From positions 111,805,314-111,869,313 of the forward strand of contig CM077160.1 of NCBI GenBank assembly GCA_039583875.1: a stretch of 64,000 bases of DNA, given 5' to 3'. Position 1 is the first letter of the stretch, and every line of letters starts with the position of its first letter. Made by a program: the position numbers and the translations under genes. The stretch comes from Platanthera guangdongensis. Its lineage: Eukaryota > Streptophyta > Magnoliopsida > Asparagales > Orchidaceae. Below are positions 42,686-54,529 of the stretch, in pieces. A model generated the notes under the pieces. The model saw only the letters and a list, made by a program, of their open reading frames with translations. It did not search any database and was not told the origin of the DNA.

Positions 42686-44250
42686 TGCCTAGAAAGTCGC
42701 CAAATGTTATCTCGCGGGGATTCAACTAGAAAGACGCTAACTCGCCAAAACTTGCACAGTTAGCCCAAGAAATTGCAAAAAATAACAAAATAAATGACGA
42801 CATCAAACTAGAGGAAAAACAAGCACAAGATCCATGCAGACATCAAACGTGTCAAATCCAGCACGAGATCCATGCTCGCAACATATATCAAATGAATACT
42901 CACAAATGATCATTACAATGTCGCCAAGGGCGAGAAAAGAGAAAAGAACTTAAAGAAAATCCTAATTCCTAAGAGGCTGCTGCTTAGAAGAGGAGGATGT
43001 CGCCTAACCCAACCCATGTTGTGCGCTCGCCTGTAATGCTCGCTCACAACTGCCATCGCGTTGTCACCTCGGCGCAGATATTCTTCCATCCTTGCCAACC
43101 TTCCTGTCGAGCTCATGCTTACCCGCATCCCGGACATCTCCTTATGGTGAAGCTAATGACGATGCTCAGTCATGGTTTGTCGCTGCTCTAGCTCGTTGAT
43201 CATGTGGAAGCAGGATTCAACACCGAAGAGCCTCTTCGAGAGCTCCTCCATCTTCGCAACTCGAACCTCCAGTGCATAGATCCAGCGATGAGGGTCGCAG
43301 ATGGAGAGCTGATCGAACTTCGCCTCCAGCTCCATATAAGCACAAGCCGCCGCCTGGCGATACTCATGGGCAGGGAGGTAGATGGCGTCAATAAAAGTCA
43401 CTCCTGGGGTTGCAGACCTGTCAAGAAAATAGGAAGTCGTTGCATCAGATATAGCCGCAACAAAGTAGTGATCTAAAAATCCAGCAAACCAGTGAATTAC
43501 CCGGTCGAGGGGATCGAGATCGTCGGGGGTAAGGGCTTTGACAAGTTGAATCTTGTGGGCCCGATGACGAGCCTCCTAGATGCTCAGCGGCTTACCCCTA
43601 ACTGCGACCACCAGAGTCTTGCCCTCCTATCCTCGGTGGGAAGCAGTGCGAGTATCTGCCTCCCCGACTTTGCGACAAGCTCGCGAGAGCATTTGAGGGA
43701 GCATGAGTCTTTTGAGGGCAAGCATCAGAAGGAACAAATAAAATCGACGGAGGAGGCGGTAGGGAAGTACTCACCAAGGGACACGACATGCCTGTCGTGG
43801 GGAGAGTGGCCTTACTCACCCTTGGCTGCGAGGTCGTCCCTGCTGTAATATCCTTGTTCCTTGTCTCATGAACTTGCTTCCCTGATCGTTTCTTGGAGTC
43901 AATGCTGATTCAGATAGAGTGGCCAGGTCGCGACTCCTATCGGGTTTCAAGCGCTACCAGAGGAATTGATTGCTGGGGAGGCACCGCCAGATGCTTGTCG
44001 GAGGCCTTAGTGGTCGGCAGTGGAACTACAAGTAGCATGAAAGTGTCAGTAAGATGACAATCAAGCAAAGGGCGACAACTAGAAGTAGTCAATATGCGAG
44101 GTTCTAACCTTGTGAGGTAGCAAGGTCTGAATGCATCTAGGCCTGGGACCCGACAAGGTTCACAACGGGATGAGGCGTCAACGGAGAATTGTGAGAAGGT
44201 TATGCTGGGGTCAGTTCAGCATGGTAGTCTAGACCGAGTTCGTCGCATAA
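42686..44250 (-). other. Unidentified minus-strand exons (interrupted gene, displaced by gypsy-3)
   Basis: Directly continues the locus at 33146 across the CATAG duplication. An exon with a good acceptor (TTTTCTTGACAG|GTCTGC near 43420) encodes VTFIDAIYLPAHEYRQAAAC, a helical stretch MYALEVRVAKMEELSKRL-like, then after one stop RMEEYLRRGDNAMAVVSEHY. Upstream (43490-44250) are short open blocks with possible splice sites but no recognised domain. Helix-rich C-terminal regions follow Transposase_28 domains in plant repeats, so this may be the 3' end of a second such gene. I cannot name it. Confidence 0.3.
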
Positions 44251-44253
44251 CTA

Positions 44254-45472
44254 TTGAGTGTTAGCGAGGATCCCGAGATGATTCTACCTCATAGATCCCG
44301 TAAAGGATCTGAAGGGAAGGTTTTCATGCTAAAGAAGGCTTTATATAACCTGAAACAATCTCTTAGAGCTTGGTTTAAGAGATTTCACAAGGTCATGACA
44401 AGCTTTGGATACTCCCACATCAATGTTGACCATACCCTGTTCATCGATCACAAGGATGGAAAGTTGATAGCTCTGATAGTTTATATATACGACGTTATTA
44501 TAACAAAAGTTGATCAGGAAGTGGTATATGCCCTAAAAGAGAGGCTGACAAGAAAATTAAAAGTGAAGGATTTAGGGAACCTTAAGTACTTATTGGGAAT
44601 TGAGGTTGCGATGTCAAAGTATGGGATCTTCATATTGCAGAGGAAATATATCATTGACCTTCTCGAAGCATCAGGAATGAGTGAGTGTAGACTTACTGGC
44701 ACCCCAATTGAAGATAACAACGTTCTTGGAAGAGGTGATGGTGAAACTAATGAAGACATCCCCAACTTTCATAGGCTGGTGGGTAAACTGATTTACTTGT
44801 CACATACTCGTCCATATATCTCCTATGATGTTGCAGTGGTCAGCCAATGCATGCATTCCCTAAAAACTCGTCATCATGATGTTGCTCATCATATCCTCGG
44901 ATACCTAAAGTCCTTACCCAGGGATGGGCATTCTATTCTCACTAGATGATGGGTTGACTATTGAAGTTTACACTGATGTAGACTGGGCTGGATCGATTGT
45001 TGATCGACGGTCTACCTTAAGATATTATACAACAGTGGGCGAAAATTTAGTAATCTGGAGGAGCAAAAAATAACATATGGTTGTCAGATCCAGCGTTGAG
45101 GCAGGGTTTAGGATTATGGCTCATTGAATCTGTGACGGGCTATGGCTCATGGGATCTACAAAGGGCTATGAATCCTAACCATCATGAAAGATCTTGGTTT
45201 TAAAGAAAAGAAGCCTATCAGGATGTACTGGGATAACAAGGCGGTCATGATTATTGCTCGCAACCTAGTGCAGCACGATCGTACTAAACACATTGAGATC
45301 GACAGACACTTCATCAAAGAATACATAGTGAGAGGTATTGTGGTTACTCTGTTTGTGTCATTCGAACAATAATTGGCCGACATCCTCACAAAGGGATTGT
45401 GCACAAGTGTTTTTGAGAATATCATTGACAAGTTGGGCATGGTTGGCATCACACGCCCAGCTTGAGGCGGGC
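44254..45472 (+). pseudogene. copia-4 reverse transcriptase and RNase H remnant
   Basis: RT part: FMLKKALYNLKQSLRAWFKR and a catalytic motif reading YIYDVIIT where YVDDMII is usual, so inactive. It continues with LGNLKYLLGIEVAMSKYGIF, SGMSECRLTGTPIE, FHRLVGKLIYLSHTRPYISY. After a stop at about 44947 come RNase H pieces (VYTDVDWAGSIVDRRSTLRY, MYWDNKAVMIIARN, DRTKHIEIDRHFIKEYI, LADILTKGLC). Stops and a shift near 45150-45180 break the frame. Everything upstream of the RT palm is absent. Confidence 0.88.
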
Positions 45473-45570
45473 TGATATTTTGTATTTTGTTTTATTATTT
45501 CCTTTTTTTTCTCTTAGTCCCCCATACTCATATATATTGGGGTGTAACTCCTTATTTAATTATTATCAAA
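45473..45570 (+). mobile_element. copia-4 3' LTR start
   Basis: After the RNase H stop and a decayed polypurine tract (GCTTGAGGCGGGC) comes TGATATTTTGTATTTTG, with a TATA-like ATATATATTGGGG at about 45530. The MITE at 45571 cuts or ends it; the far LTR end is not recognisable. Confidence 0.5.
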
Positions 45571-46005
45571 CTATGTTATTAAAGACACACAGAGGTCTTG
45601 AAGCCTAGGCGCAAGGCTCAAGCGCACGCCTGATGAAGACAAGATGCAATCACATCAATTTAAAATTATCAGCATCAAACATCATTTCATATTCTCGATC
45701 AAATTCTCCATCTATTCTACTAATTAATCATTCATCACTATCATTTATATCTCTTTAAAAATATAATTAATGTGGTCATTTGCATCATAACTAAGTCCCA
45801 ACACACAATGACTTTTTACAAATATTAAATCAATAAAAAATTATTGAGTTCTTACATTATGTTTTCTTTTTTTGATAAAAAATTTACAATAAAAATCCAC
45901 TCAGACACGGCTTTTTTGTTATAAAGGTGCAATTAAGGTGCACGTAGGCACAAACCTTTGAGCCTAAATGAGTCTTGAGCCTTAGACGCGACTTTAACAA
46001 CATAG
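45571..46005. mobile_element. MITE-like element with terminal inverted repeats (435 bp)
   Basis: Left end CTATGTTATTAAAGACAC and right end ACTTTAACAACATAG are inverted repeats (one mismatch in the first 14). Further inward similarity continues: AGGCGCAAGGCTCAAGCGCAC on the left and GAGTCTTGAGCCTTAGACGCG on the right. The interior is A/T-rich with no open frame. No clear target duplication was found. It lies about 310 bp upstream of the TRAF1-like TATA box. Confidence 0.7.
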
Positions 46006-46313
46006 CCCAAAACCTTAATGCCGCTTGACATGTCAGACATGTCGGCCGACATCTACAACACTGACAACAAGAAGAAAAAGCCTCCGTCGTTCTGTTTCAA
46101 TTCCTGCCTCCCCCCTCTGGTCCCAATGCTCTCCTTCCATCGCCTAACCAAACAAAACCTAATTAGAACAACATATGGTATTTGTTTTAGCAAGTTTTTA
46201 AAAATTAAATATATGTAGAAATAAATTAAGAAAGAGATTTGTGTTTTATTATGTAGAAAAATAATTAAAGGCTTAGGAAATTTAACAAATATCTAAATAT
46301 CTAATTCATCTGG

Positions 46314-46322
46314 TATATATAA
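46314..46322 (+). promoter_or_regulatory. TATA box of the TRAF1-like gene
   Basis: TATATATAA is followed about 30 bp later by a pyrimidine-rich 5' leader, as in plant core promoters. Transcription would start near 46345-46355. Confidence 0.6.
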
Positions 46323-46349
46323 CGCTTTGCGAATGTCCCCATTGCTCTT

Positions 46350-46503
46350 TCTTTTCAACCTCAACGCGTCGACCCAAATCTCCTCTCTCGCCTCACCCCG
46401 TCTTCTCTAGCTCTAATTTGTTCTCCAAGACTGGCGGTGAGGGCTTTTCCTTTTATTTTTCCAGTCCGTCACCTAGTTCTCGAGCCGCCGAGGAACACCG
46501 CCG
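46350..46503 (+). other. 5' UTR exon of the TRAF1-like gene
   Basis: C/T-rich leader ending at a splice donor CCG|GTAGGT (46503/46504). An alternative donor GCG|GTGAGG lies at 46436. The leader intron would end at TACGTGCAG|ACAAACG (46955/46956), giving a second leader exon 46956-47017 in front of the ATG. Confidence 0.55.
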
Positions 46504-47017
46504 GTAGGTTCTGTATTTGGATCCTAGCCGAAACTGTACTTCGATTTGGTTCTCCTGTTTTTACTGCTATGCGGTCGTACGGCTGTGCTTCCTGAACTCC
46601 GATTCAGCAGTCTGAAGCATGAAATTTGGAGGAAATTGGCATGATGGTTTACCTGATTTCTTCTTCCCCGGTTAATATCAGCCTTTCCATTTATTATCAG
46701 TCTCTCCAGCTACCTGGAGCTGAAGGGCGATTAGGGTGGGCGGGGTGGCCTTCAACGATTTTCTATTTCCGTTTTCGTTTTCCTGTTTCTTTTCACTGGT
46801 CTGGAACTCTTGGGAGTAACGCTTTTATGAAGTGATTTCCGGTGTCAATTCTGCGCACTTTAGAGTTTCATAGTTTTTGATGTTTTTAGACATCTTCCCC
46901 TTTTGGTGTGTAGTGGCTTGAGGCTCACTGGTTTTGTTTTCTGAAATACGTGCAGACAAACGAAGAATTCAAAGGGGGGTAATAATTAGGATAGTCTGAA
47001 TAAAGTTGGATTGAGTA

Positions 47018-50000
47018 ATGGATGGGAGCTGCACTGAGGATTATGGAACGGGTGGTATGTCATCACCAACTGAGGGCAGATCAGCTGGGAAGCGGTGTCA
47101 ATCTGTTGATTCTCTTGCTGAATGGCGTTCTAGTGAGCAGTTGGAAAATGGAGTACCGTCAACTTCACCACCTTATTGGGACACTGAGGATGATGACGAC
47201 GGCGCTGGTATGTGCTGGGCTATGTATGTAGCAACTGTAGGTCCATGCTAATTATGTCTTCCATGGTAAAGTACTTTGTTAGCATGTTTCACTTTGCTAA
47301 GAGATGAATGTGCATCCATAGCTGTTGTTGGTTGTTGATCAAGACTATATACTTTATGACCACAGTTTCTTTACTTTAAGAATGTTTATAGAGGCTTAGT
47401 AGATTTTCATATTGTTTTGCTAATTACTTAAATGTAAATTCCCGTTCTTTGTATTGAGAATTCACACAAATACTTACATTGCTACTCAACGGAATAAAAA
47501 TTATTGCACTATAACACCTTTTTACAGGAAGTTTCTTTTCTATGACTGATTTTTGCTGGTAAATGAGACTATCAATATTGTGGTGTTTGAATGATTGCTC
47601 AAATCAGCAAAGGCCTATTGAAGAATTAAAAGTACCATTTGAATTATATATCAATATATGTGATACTTTGCTTTTCTATATTATAAATGAAGAAAGTATT
47701 GAATATGACCATCACTTATGGAGGGACATGTTTGTTCCTTAAGTTTCACTTATGGAGGGACATGTTTGTTCCTTAAGTTTCACTTATTATAGGGTATGAC
47801 TACTTCTATGCTTTTGGCCATAAATAACTTGATTTGCGAGGTTGTTGTTGTGCTACGTGTGAAACTAAGACTGCAAACCATAAATTATATTCTTATTCAA
47901 TCAATGTCTGTGTTCTATGCCTATGGGGGTGGAATTTGTTAGAGCTCCTTATGTGAGCATTAATTGGGAGTTGTTTTGGTCAAAATTTTTTCCATCAAGC
48001 TGATCTGCTTTTGAAATTGTCTAGTCTCTTGATATGTGTCAAATACTACATGCTCTGAGAATTTGTGCTCTTGCATGGTCCAAGTGCAATCTTTTCTAAA
48101 GTTGGTGAATAGGCTACCATGCATATACTCTATATATTATACTGAATAGAGTAGGCTTTAGAGTTTCTCTTAGTGAATTCCTGAATTAGTACCTCAATGC
48201 ATCACTACTGTAGAAATATGTAGATGATGCCATATAATTATTAATTGTCATTATGGATGGATAAGTCCTATAGATTAATATTCTATGGTGAGACGTTTAT
48301 GAGGTCACATGACTACATGAAATACTAATTTGTGCTCATTATGACAGTTTTTCTAGAAATAAGGCAGATTTCATGAAGTTGAACAATTCAGGCTCAAATT
48401 TGGCTTATCATGTGTTAATGATTTATTCCTAAATGTGTGCATTTCATTATTTCATATTGATAAGTCATATTCGTGAGTCACCATTTGGAACAGACAATAT
48501 TAAAAATAGAAGGCCAATTTACGGTTTGTGCTAGATTGGGTAACTATGGATTCCCGGTACTTCATCGGGTAATTATGCACTCTTTGTCTTAACTTAGTTA
48601 ACTGTTCTAATTTTGTTCACACAATCGGAAAAGAAAAATCAGTTTATATATAATTGGGTATTTACTAGATTCTTTCAAAAGGTGTATACTATTTTTTTGT
48701 CACTTTGTGTCATGAGGTGTTAACGTTATATCTAGATTTGGTGTTGTTTAAGTTAGTACTTAATTGACCACAAATGCTGAGGATTCATTTGGTTGAATGA
48801 AATTGAGACTTCAGAATTGGAATTGGAGGTCTAAGTACAATGAAATTGGACCATCAATTCTAATTTTATTCCCCCCCCCCCCCCACCCAAACACACACAC
48901 ACACACAATTCTGTCCAAACAAATGGACCCTAAAGGTTTTTGCATAATAAATTGTATGATATCCATTTCAGTTTTTCTTTTCTTCACTTGCCCAAGTAAA
49001 ACACAGGTTATCTCAGGGTTTCTATTTTTTTAATATCATTTTAATAAACTGATAAGTCAGTACGGATTATTGGACCATTTGATATGATCTTAAATATTAT
49101 TTTGCAATTCAGTAGCACAATCTGCTTGCTGTTCACTCAATTAGGAATTTTGGAAACAATATTCTGGAAAGCATCATAAATTAGGCCATATGGTCTTTCA
49201 AATGTTAGTGACTTGGGAGTCTAGAATAGCACCTTCTGAAGTTGTTTAGACTTCCAGAGAAGGAGAATATCTTTTAAATTTTACTGAATTGACTTTGTTC
49301 TGCTATTCTTGTCATTTCTAATTCAAGATGCTAAATAGAGGTATGCGTATTAGTTGGACGGAGCCCAAAATTTTACTGAATTGGCTTTGTTCTGCTATTT
49401 TTCTTTTCTCATGTAACTTCATTTATTTTTTCAGCTTGGTTTATGGTTCTATATTATTGAACCACCAAAAAACTAAACATCAGATCCAGAATCCAAAATC
49501 TAGACTAAGATTTTAATTCAGGAATATATTTAAAAGCTAAAACTCTGCCTGTGAATCAATAATTCACATGCTGCCTAGTATTTGGATTATGGACCGATTT
49601 CGTCACAATCCAACCGATAGTCCGGATTCAGAGGAAGTTCTGATTTGGATGCTGAACTGACTGAACAAGTTCAGTTGGATTGATTTTATTCTCTTGGCTT
49701 GTTTCATAGAATGGAATAGCCAAAATAGATTGGTTTGACCAGTTTGGTAACTTTGAATGACTGATTGCACTCCCCTAGATGTAGGCAGACCAAATGATTT
49801 GATGACTATAATATTGAGCCAAGCGGAACTGTACTATTGGATCAAAGCAGCATGCATATTATTGTATATGCTGATTGTGCTTATTAATGGGTATTGCATG
49901 TCATGTAAATTTAGTTCTCATTTAACTGAAGGTTACTCCATATATTGTAAACATATGGTAAAATTTAAACTTACCATATTTAAGTTTCTACCTGTCAAAT

Positions 50001-50324
50001 GATAAATGATATTTTACTATTTTATCTTCGGCTTCTGATTTTATCTGTTTGTTTCATATTTTTGTTTGATTTTGTTATTTGAATTTTATTTATTGAAATG
50101 CTTGGTGAGATTGCTTAGGAAAATACACCTTGTTTTTTTTGTTTTGATGTATTTGTTTCAAGCAATTTTGATTTCTTTCATGTTGCAGTTTCTTAAATCA
50201 ACGTTCTTTCAGGACCCCGACCTTCTGAGCTATACGGGAAATTTACTTGGAAAATTGAAAATTATTCACAAATTAACAAGCGCGAATTGCGAAGCAATGC
50301 ATTTGAAGTTGGGGGTTATAAGTG
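47018..50324 (+). CDS. TRAF1A/TRAF1B-like: TRAF1A/TRAF1B-like (MUSE14/MUSE13) MATH-domain protein, first two coding exons
   Basis: Coding exon 1 is 47018-47207 and exon 2 is 50213-50324; splice sites G|GTATGT, TTTCAG|GA and TG|GTGAGT join in phase. Together they encode about 101 residues. An N-terminal tail carries LAEWRSSEQLENGVPSTSPP followed by YWDTEDDDDG and GPRPSELYGKF. The start of the MATH/TRAF domain follows (TWKIENYSQINKREL, AFEVGGYKW). This order is characteristic of plant TRAF1A/B. In Arabidopsis those proteins act as adaptors in SCF-CPR1-dependent turnover of NLR immune receptors and in ATG6/ATG13 stability in autophagy. The full protein is about ten times longer. The next exon should begin with YILIYPQGCDV-like sequence, which I do not find before 64000. 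The gene is either continued beyond a very long intron or truncated. Confidence 0.88.
47208..50212 (+). other. Intron between coding exons 1 and 2 (3005 bp)
   Basis: GTATGT...TTTCAG with T-rich plant-intron composition. It contains a 34-bp tandem duplication (47713-47780), a C14 run followed by (AC)n (48871-48906) and a repeated ATTTTACTGAATTG block at about 49278 and 49369. No other gene is visible. Confidence 0.8.
47713..47780 (+). repeat. 34-bp tandem duplication in intron
   Basis: Two identical adjacent units beginning CACTTATGGAGGGACATG, followed by the start of a third (CACTTA). Confidence 0.95.
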
Positions 50325-51774
50325 GTGAGTGATGCATATTTAAGTTGAAGTTCATGGCACTATTTCTTCTTTTTTTACACGTGCAGATGTGTATGGATAC
50401 ATCAGATATTCTTACATTGCCTAAACTGTGTGTAGCATTATATGATTTTTTATATATTAATGCTTGAGCTTTGTGGGATAATGTGATAGATCACGAAAAG
50501 ACAAGATGGCAGTTCCCTAGAAAATGATGTGTTTTTATTTCGAATGCAATATTGCTTTCCATTGTGACTTATAATATTTATTTTGAAGTTTTTAAATAGG
50601 TGTTTTTTTGGGAACGGAAGATATGTTAACTGGCTTTATTAGGGTTGTATATGAAACCTTGAGATGATATATAAAGTGCCTACTTATAGCCATCATTTTA
50701 CTAAACCAATATTTGATTCTCTGACACCAGTTATATATTGTCATGTTATTAGCTATGTTAACTATTTGATCAACTGATTTCGTTAAATGCCAATGCATAA
50801 TTACATTTTAGTCCGATTTTGATGGCTTTTAGAAGTCTGCCAAATTTCCTGACATCAGGATGAGACCCAAATAGGCAGAAATCTAGATACTATGCTATTG
50901 ACAGTTAAAAGATAGAAACCATCGATCTTTTTTTAAGTAAGATTAAATTGTTGGTGTCAAGCATTGCACTTAAATGCTTGATGGATAACATTGTTCTCTG
51001 AATAACACAGGTATCTAGGGAAAACTGGCATTTACATAACATTCAACCAAACTACGACTAAATTTTTTCATAGTGGTTTATAAAAAATAATAGCTTTCAT
51101 TGTGGACAAGCAGGTTTGATCTTTCCGTTTTGAATGATACGTGCTTGGAAGTTGGAAGTCACAGAAGAAATATGCTGCTTGCATGAATATGCTACTGCTT
51201 GTAAAAGTAATGTTCAACTTGCAAGTAGTTTTGAGATATCATTGTTCCCTTTTTCTGTTGATCAAAGCTATTCAAGTTTATTATTTCATGTTGAGCCGAG
51301 AGTATTGGACTAGTTGACTAAGTTTAGTTTCATGATGTTTTTCATCATGTAAATTGATTTTTTGATTCCATCATCAATTATCTACCACATACTTTCTCCT
51401 TCGAAGAAAGATTAGGTTCCTCCTTTATGGAATGGATGTTTGAGGGATCAAAATACTAAAAATATCTTTCCCTTATCAACAAAGATGTAAACAACAACAA
51501 CACTCAAGACTTTATCCCACTATGGATCCTTTGCCGCTATTGTGCCCTTAGCAACAAAGATGTAAGACTGAAAATCAAACCGTTCCAAAACCTTGGATTC
51601 CGGGGGTTCCTTGCATTTCATGTGTCCTTTATCATTCTATACAAACTATTATACTTTTTTTTGGATCAATCTCTAACAAAGGTGGACTATATTCATCTTT
51701 ACACATTTCTACCTTTGATGGCGGTGAAACCTGGTATTGAGTTAGTAACTGTTTAAAATCTAAAATTAGATTGC
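50325..51774 (+). other. Start of second coding intron
   Basis: GTGAGT donor, A/T-rich sequence and no exon-like open frame with MATH similarity. A short decayed LINE 3'-tail on the minus strand lies at 51488-51545. The copia-5 insertion begins at 51775. Confidence 0.6.
51488..51545 (-). mobile_element. Short LINE 3'-tail remnant
   Basis: AACAACAACAACACTCAAGAC and TTTATCCCACTATGGATCC are the reverse complement of the typical plant LINE 3' end (..GGATC..GTGGGATAAAG..TTGTTGTTG). The same end type occurs in the plus direction at 62110-62160. Confidence 0.5.
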
Positions 51775-51955
51775 TGTTAGAAAAGCCTAATTAAGGGTCC
51801 ATCTAGGGGCCCATTTTCCTCTCTTTTCTCTCTCTTTGTATTAGTCTCACATCTTGGATTGAGATTTCTCTCCCTCCTCTTTTCCTATATAAATGTATTC
51901 ATTCTTGTAACTATTGAATTCAAGAAGTATATACAAGGTTTGAGGCCTCTCTTTC
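51775..51955 (+). mobile_element. copia-5 5' LTR
   Basis: TGTTAGAAAAGCCTAATTAAG to CTCTCTTTC with a TATATAAATG box at about 51887. The end differs slightly from the 3' LTR (TTTACA). Confidence 0.9.
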
Positions 51956-51969
51956 TTGGTATCAGAGCC

Positions 51970-52680
51970 ACCGGTCTCCTCTTTGGGTTTACGGTTTTCT
52001 ATTCGCGGGTTCTCGCGGTATGTTCGCGGCTTCTCGCGATCTACCTCTTCCTAACCGCCTGAGCTCTTCTCTGGCGGTCTCCGGTCCTATTCGCGGCCTC
52101 CCGCGGTCTCTTTTTCCTACCCGCCTTCTCGTACGTGGTTCCACTGTTTCCCTCCTCCCTCCCTTCTCCTCTCTTTTTATAGGCGCCCCCCGTGGACCCC
52201 GTTTTTTGGACAACTCGTTGCGGTTTGCGCGGCCTGTTCTCCTAACTGCGACCTTCCTTCTCGCGGTGTTCTTCTTCGCCCGGCTTGTCCCTCACCGCGG
52301 TTTGCGCGGTCTGCCCTTGGTGGTCATCGCGACCTCGTTTCTCTCTCTTCGGGTTCCGCATCTTTGGTCGTGACCTCTATGGTCGCTGGTGTCCTTCACC
52401 GTGACCGTGCGGTTTCCTTCCTTCTCTCTGCTGCCTACTTCTTTCCTCCTCTCCCCTTAACCGCATCCTGGTCGCGACTTTCCTTGTCGCCGGTGTGTCC
52501 GCCAAGACCGTGCGACTACTTCCTCTGCTGACCTCTTTCTCTCTCTCTTCGGCCTCTTCCTTCCGTGCCGCTCGGTCTTCTCCTTCTTGCCACCCGACTT
52601 CCTTTTCTAGCCGCCCGACCTTCTCTTGTTAGCCGCCCGACTTCTCTTGCTAGCCGCCCGACCTCTTCTGCTAGCAGCAT
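51970..52680 (+). other. copia-5 leader without a gag core
   Basis: Rich in CGCGG/CCGCG and TCTCGCG motifs and in CTTC/CTCTC tracts. Long open frames here are low-complexity Ser/Leu/Pro and show no UBN2 gag similarity, so the gag N-terminal region appears deleted or replaced. Confidence 0.55.
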
Positions 52681-54410
52681 GGTTTCCGATGCATCCGCTG
52701 CTACTTCTGCTCCGCCAGCCCGTGCGGCTTCTACGGCTTCCGAACTCCGTGATGAAGCTACCTGTTACCGCAAGCATGGTTTACCTCCCCACCTTGCTGC
52801 TACTTTCTCTATCGCTCCTGCTCCCATTGGGGCTTCTGCCCAGGATCCGGCGTCCACTACCCGCCAAGATATAGATGAGCTCCGCACCCAACTCCACCAG
52901 CTACAGGGTGCCCTCGGCTGCTCCTCCGGCTCGGTTGCGTCTTTCTCTGCGGAAAGTATAACCTGTCTCTCTCCTAGCCCCCGCTGGATCGTCGATTGCG
53001 GCACTACTCACCATATTACCTCCCAGAAGCCACCCCAATATCTCCAGACGGCTCATCCTCCGTGTATCACTGTGGTCAATTGTGACACCCTACTGGTCTC
53101 TGGCGCCGCTGCTCTGCAGCTTACCCTGACCCTTTGTCTTTCCTCGGTTCTTCATGTTCCAGGGTCTCCTTTCAATTTACTTGCTGTTAGTCGCCTGACA
53201 CACGATCTTGATTGTTGCATAACCTTTTCTCCTTCTTCTTTTCTTATGCAGGATCGCCACACCCGAAGTATCATTGGTAAAGGGTAGCTGTTGAATGAGT
53301 TGTACATCTTGGATATCCCACCCACTCTTCTCTCCGCCGTCTCCACTGTCGATTGACATCGCCGCCTTGGGCATGCTCCCCTTCCGATTCTCAAGCGGGC
53401 TCTTCCTGATATTCCTGTATGAGAGTTCTCTTGTGAATCTTGTATCTACGACAAACAACATCGTTCTTCCTTCCCCCCTGCCTGTGACAGGAGTAGTACT
53501 CCTTTATCTTTAGTTTATTCTGATGTATGAGGTCCTTATAAAGTCTCCAGTATCTTTGGATTTCGCTATTTTGTCACCTTTATTGATGATTACTTGCGTA
53601 TTACGTGACTATATTTACTGCATGAGCGTACTGAACTTACCTCTGTGTTTCGTGTTTTTATAACTGAGATGCGTATGCAGTTCGCCACCCCCCTCAAAGT
53701 CTTCCGCACTGATAATGCTCACGAGTATACTGGTCGCACCTTCTCCAATCTCTTCACCGAATTTGACGTCATCCATCAAACTTCGTGTGCGTATACCCCT
53801 CAGCAAAACGAGGTGGCTGAACTGAAGAATCGCCATCTTCTCGATGTTCCTCGGTCCCTCATGTTTCAAATGCAGGTTCCGATCGAATATTGGAATTTTG
53901 CCGTCTGCACAGCCTGTCATCTCATCAACCGCCTACCCTCGTCTGTTCTTGACTCTGCCTCACCTATCCAACTCCTCTATCCTTCCACCAACCCCACCTC
54001 TCTCACCGCTCAGATCTTCGGGTGTGTTTGTTATGTTCATCTTCTTGGCCCCCCTTCCGACAAACTTGCTACTCGGGCGGCCAAATATATGTTTGTTGGC
54101 TACTTCCGTACTCAAAAGGGGTATGTTTGCTACTCTCCTTCTAATGACAAGCTGGTCGTCTCTGCGGATGTCACCTTCTGCGAAGACCATCCCTTCCACT
54201 TACCTTCCCCCACCCCGTCTACCTCTCCTCCTCTTCCCTGGCTTGCCGTACCTATCACGCCCTCTTCTCTGCCATCTCCTTCCTCCTCTCTCCCTGCCTC
54301 CCTGCCCCCCTGGTTCCTCTGCCACTTCTCCGTATCTACCCTCGTCGTCGCTCCAAGGATGGTTCCCTGCACCAGCTCCCTGCTCCCAGCGACACCCCGA
54401 CAACGATAGA
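52681..54410 (+). pseudogene. copia-5 gag tail, protease and integrase (decayed)
   Basis: The end of a knuckle (CYRKHGLPPHLAATFS) is followed by protease WIVDCGTTHHITSQKPPQYL, where the active site reads D-C-G instead of D-S-G. Then VLHVPGSPFNLLAVSRLTHD and the pre-integrase HRRLGHAPLPILKRALPDIP. The integrase core is mostly in 53645-54409: FRTDNAHEYTGRTFSNLF, HQTSCAYTPQQNEVAELKNR and FGCVCYVHLLGPPSDKLATR. Stops and shifts occur around 53285, 53357 and 53510-53610. Confidence 0.85.
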
Positions 54411-54529
54411 TCCAGCTCCCGCCTCTACAGCTCATCCCTTGGCCAACTACGTTTCTCTCCATCAGCTGACTCCACCTCTCCACGCCTTTGTCACCTCTCT
54501 TTCCTCTATTTCTTCTATTCCTAACACTG

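Noticed and set aside
51005..51080. Possible third TRAF1-like exon after ACACAG|GTATCTAGGG
   Set aside because: The acceptor is plausible, but the translation does not match the conserved MATH continuation and soon meets a stop.
52020..52560. ORFs in the copia-5 leader as a host gene
   Set aside because: Lies between a primer site and protease of the element, with low-complexity composition and no domain.
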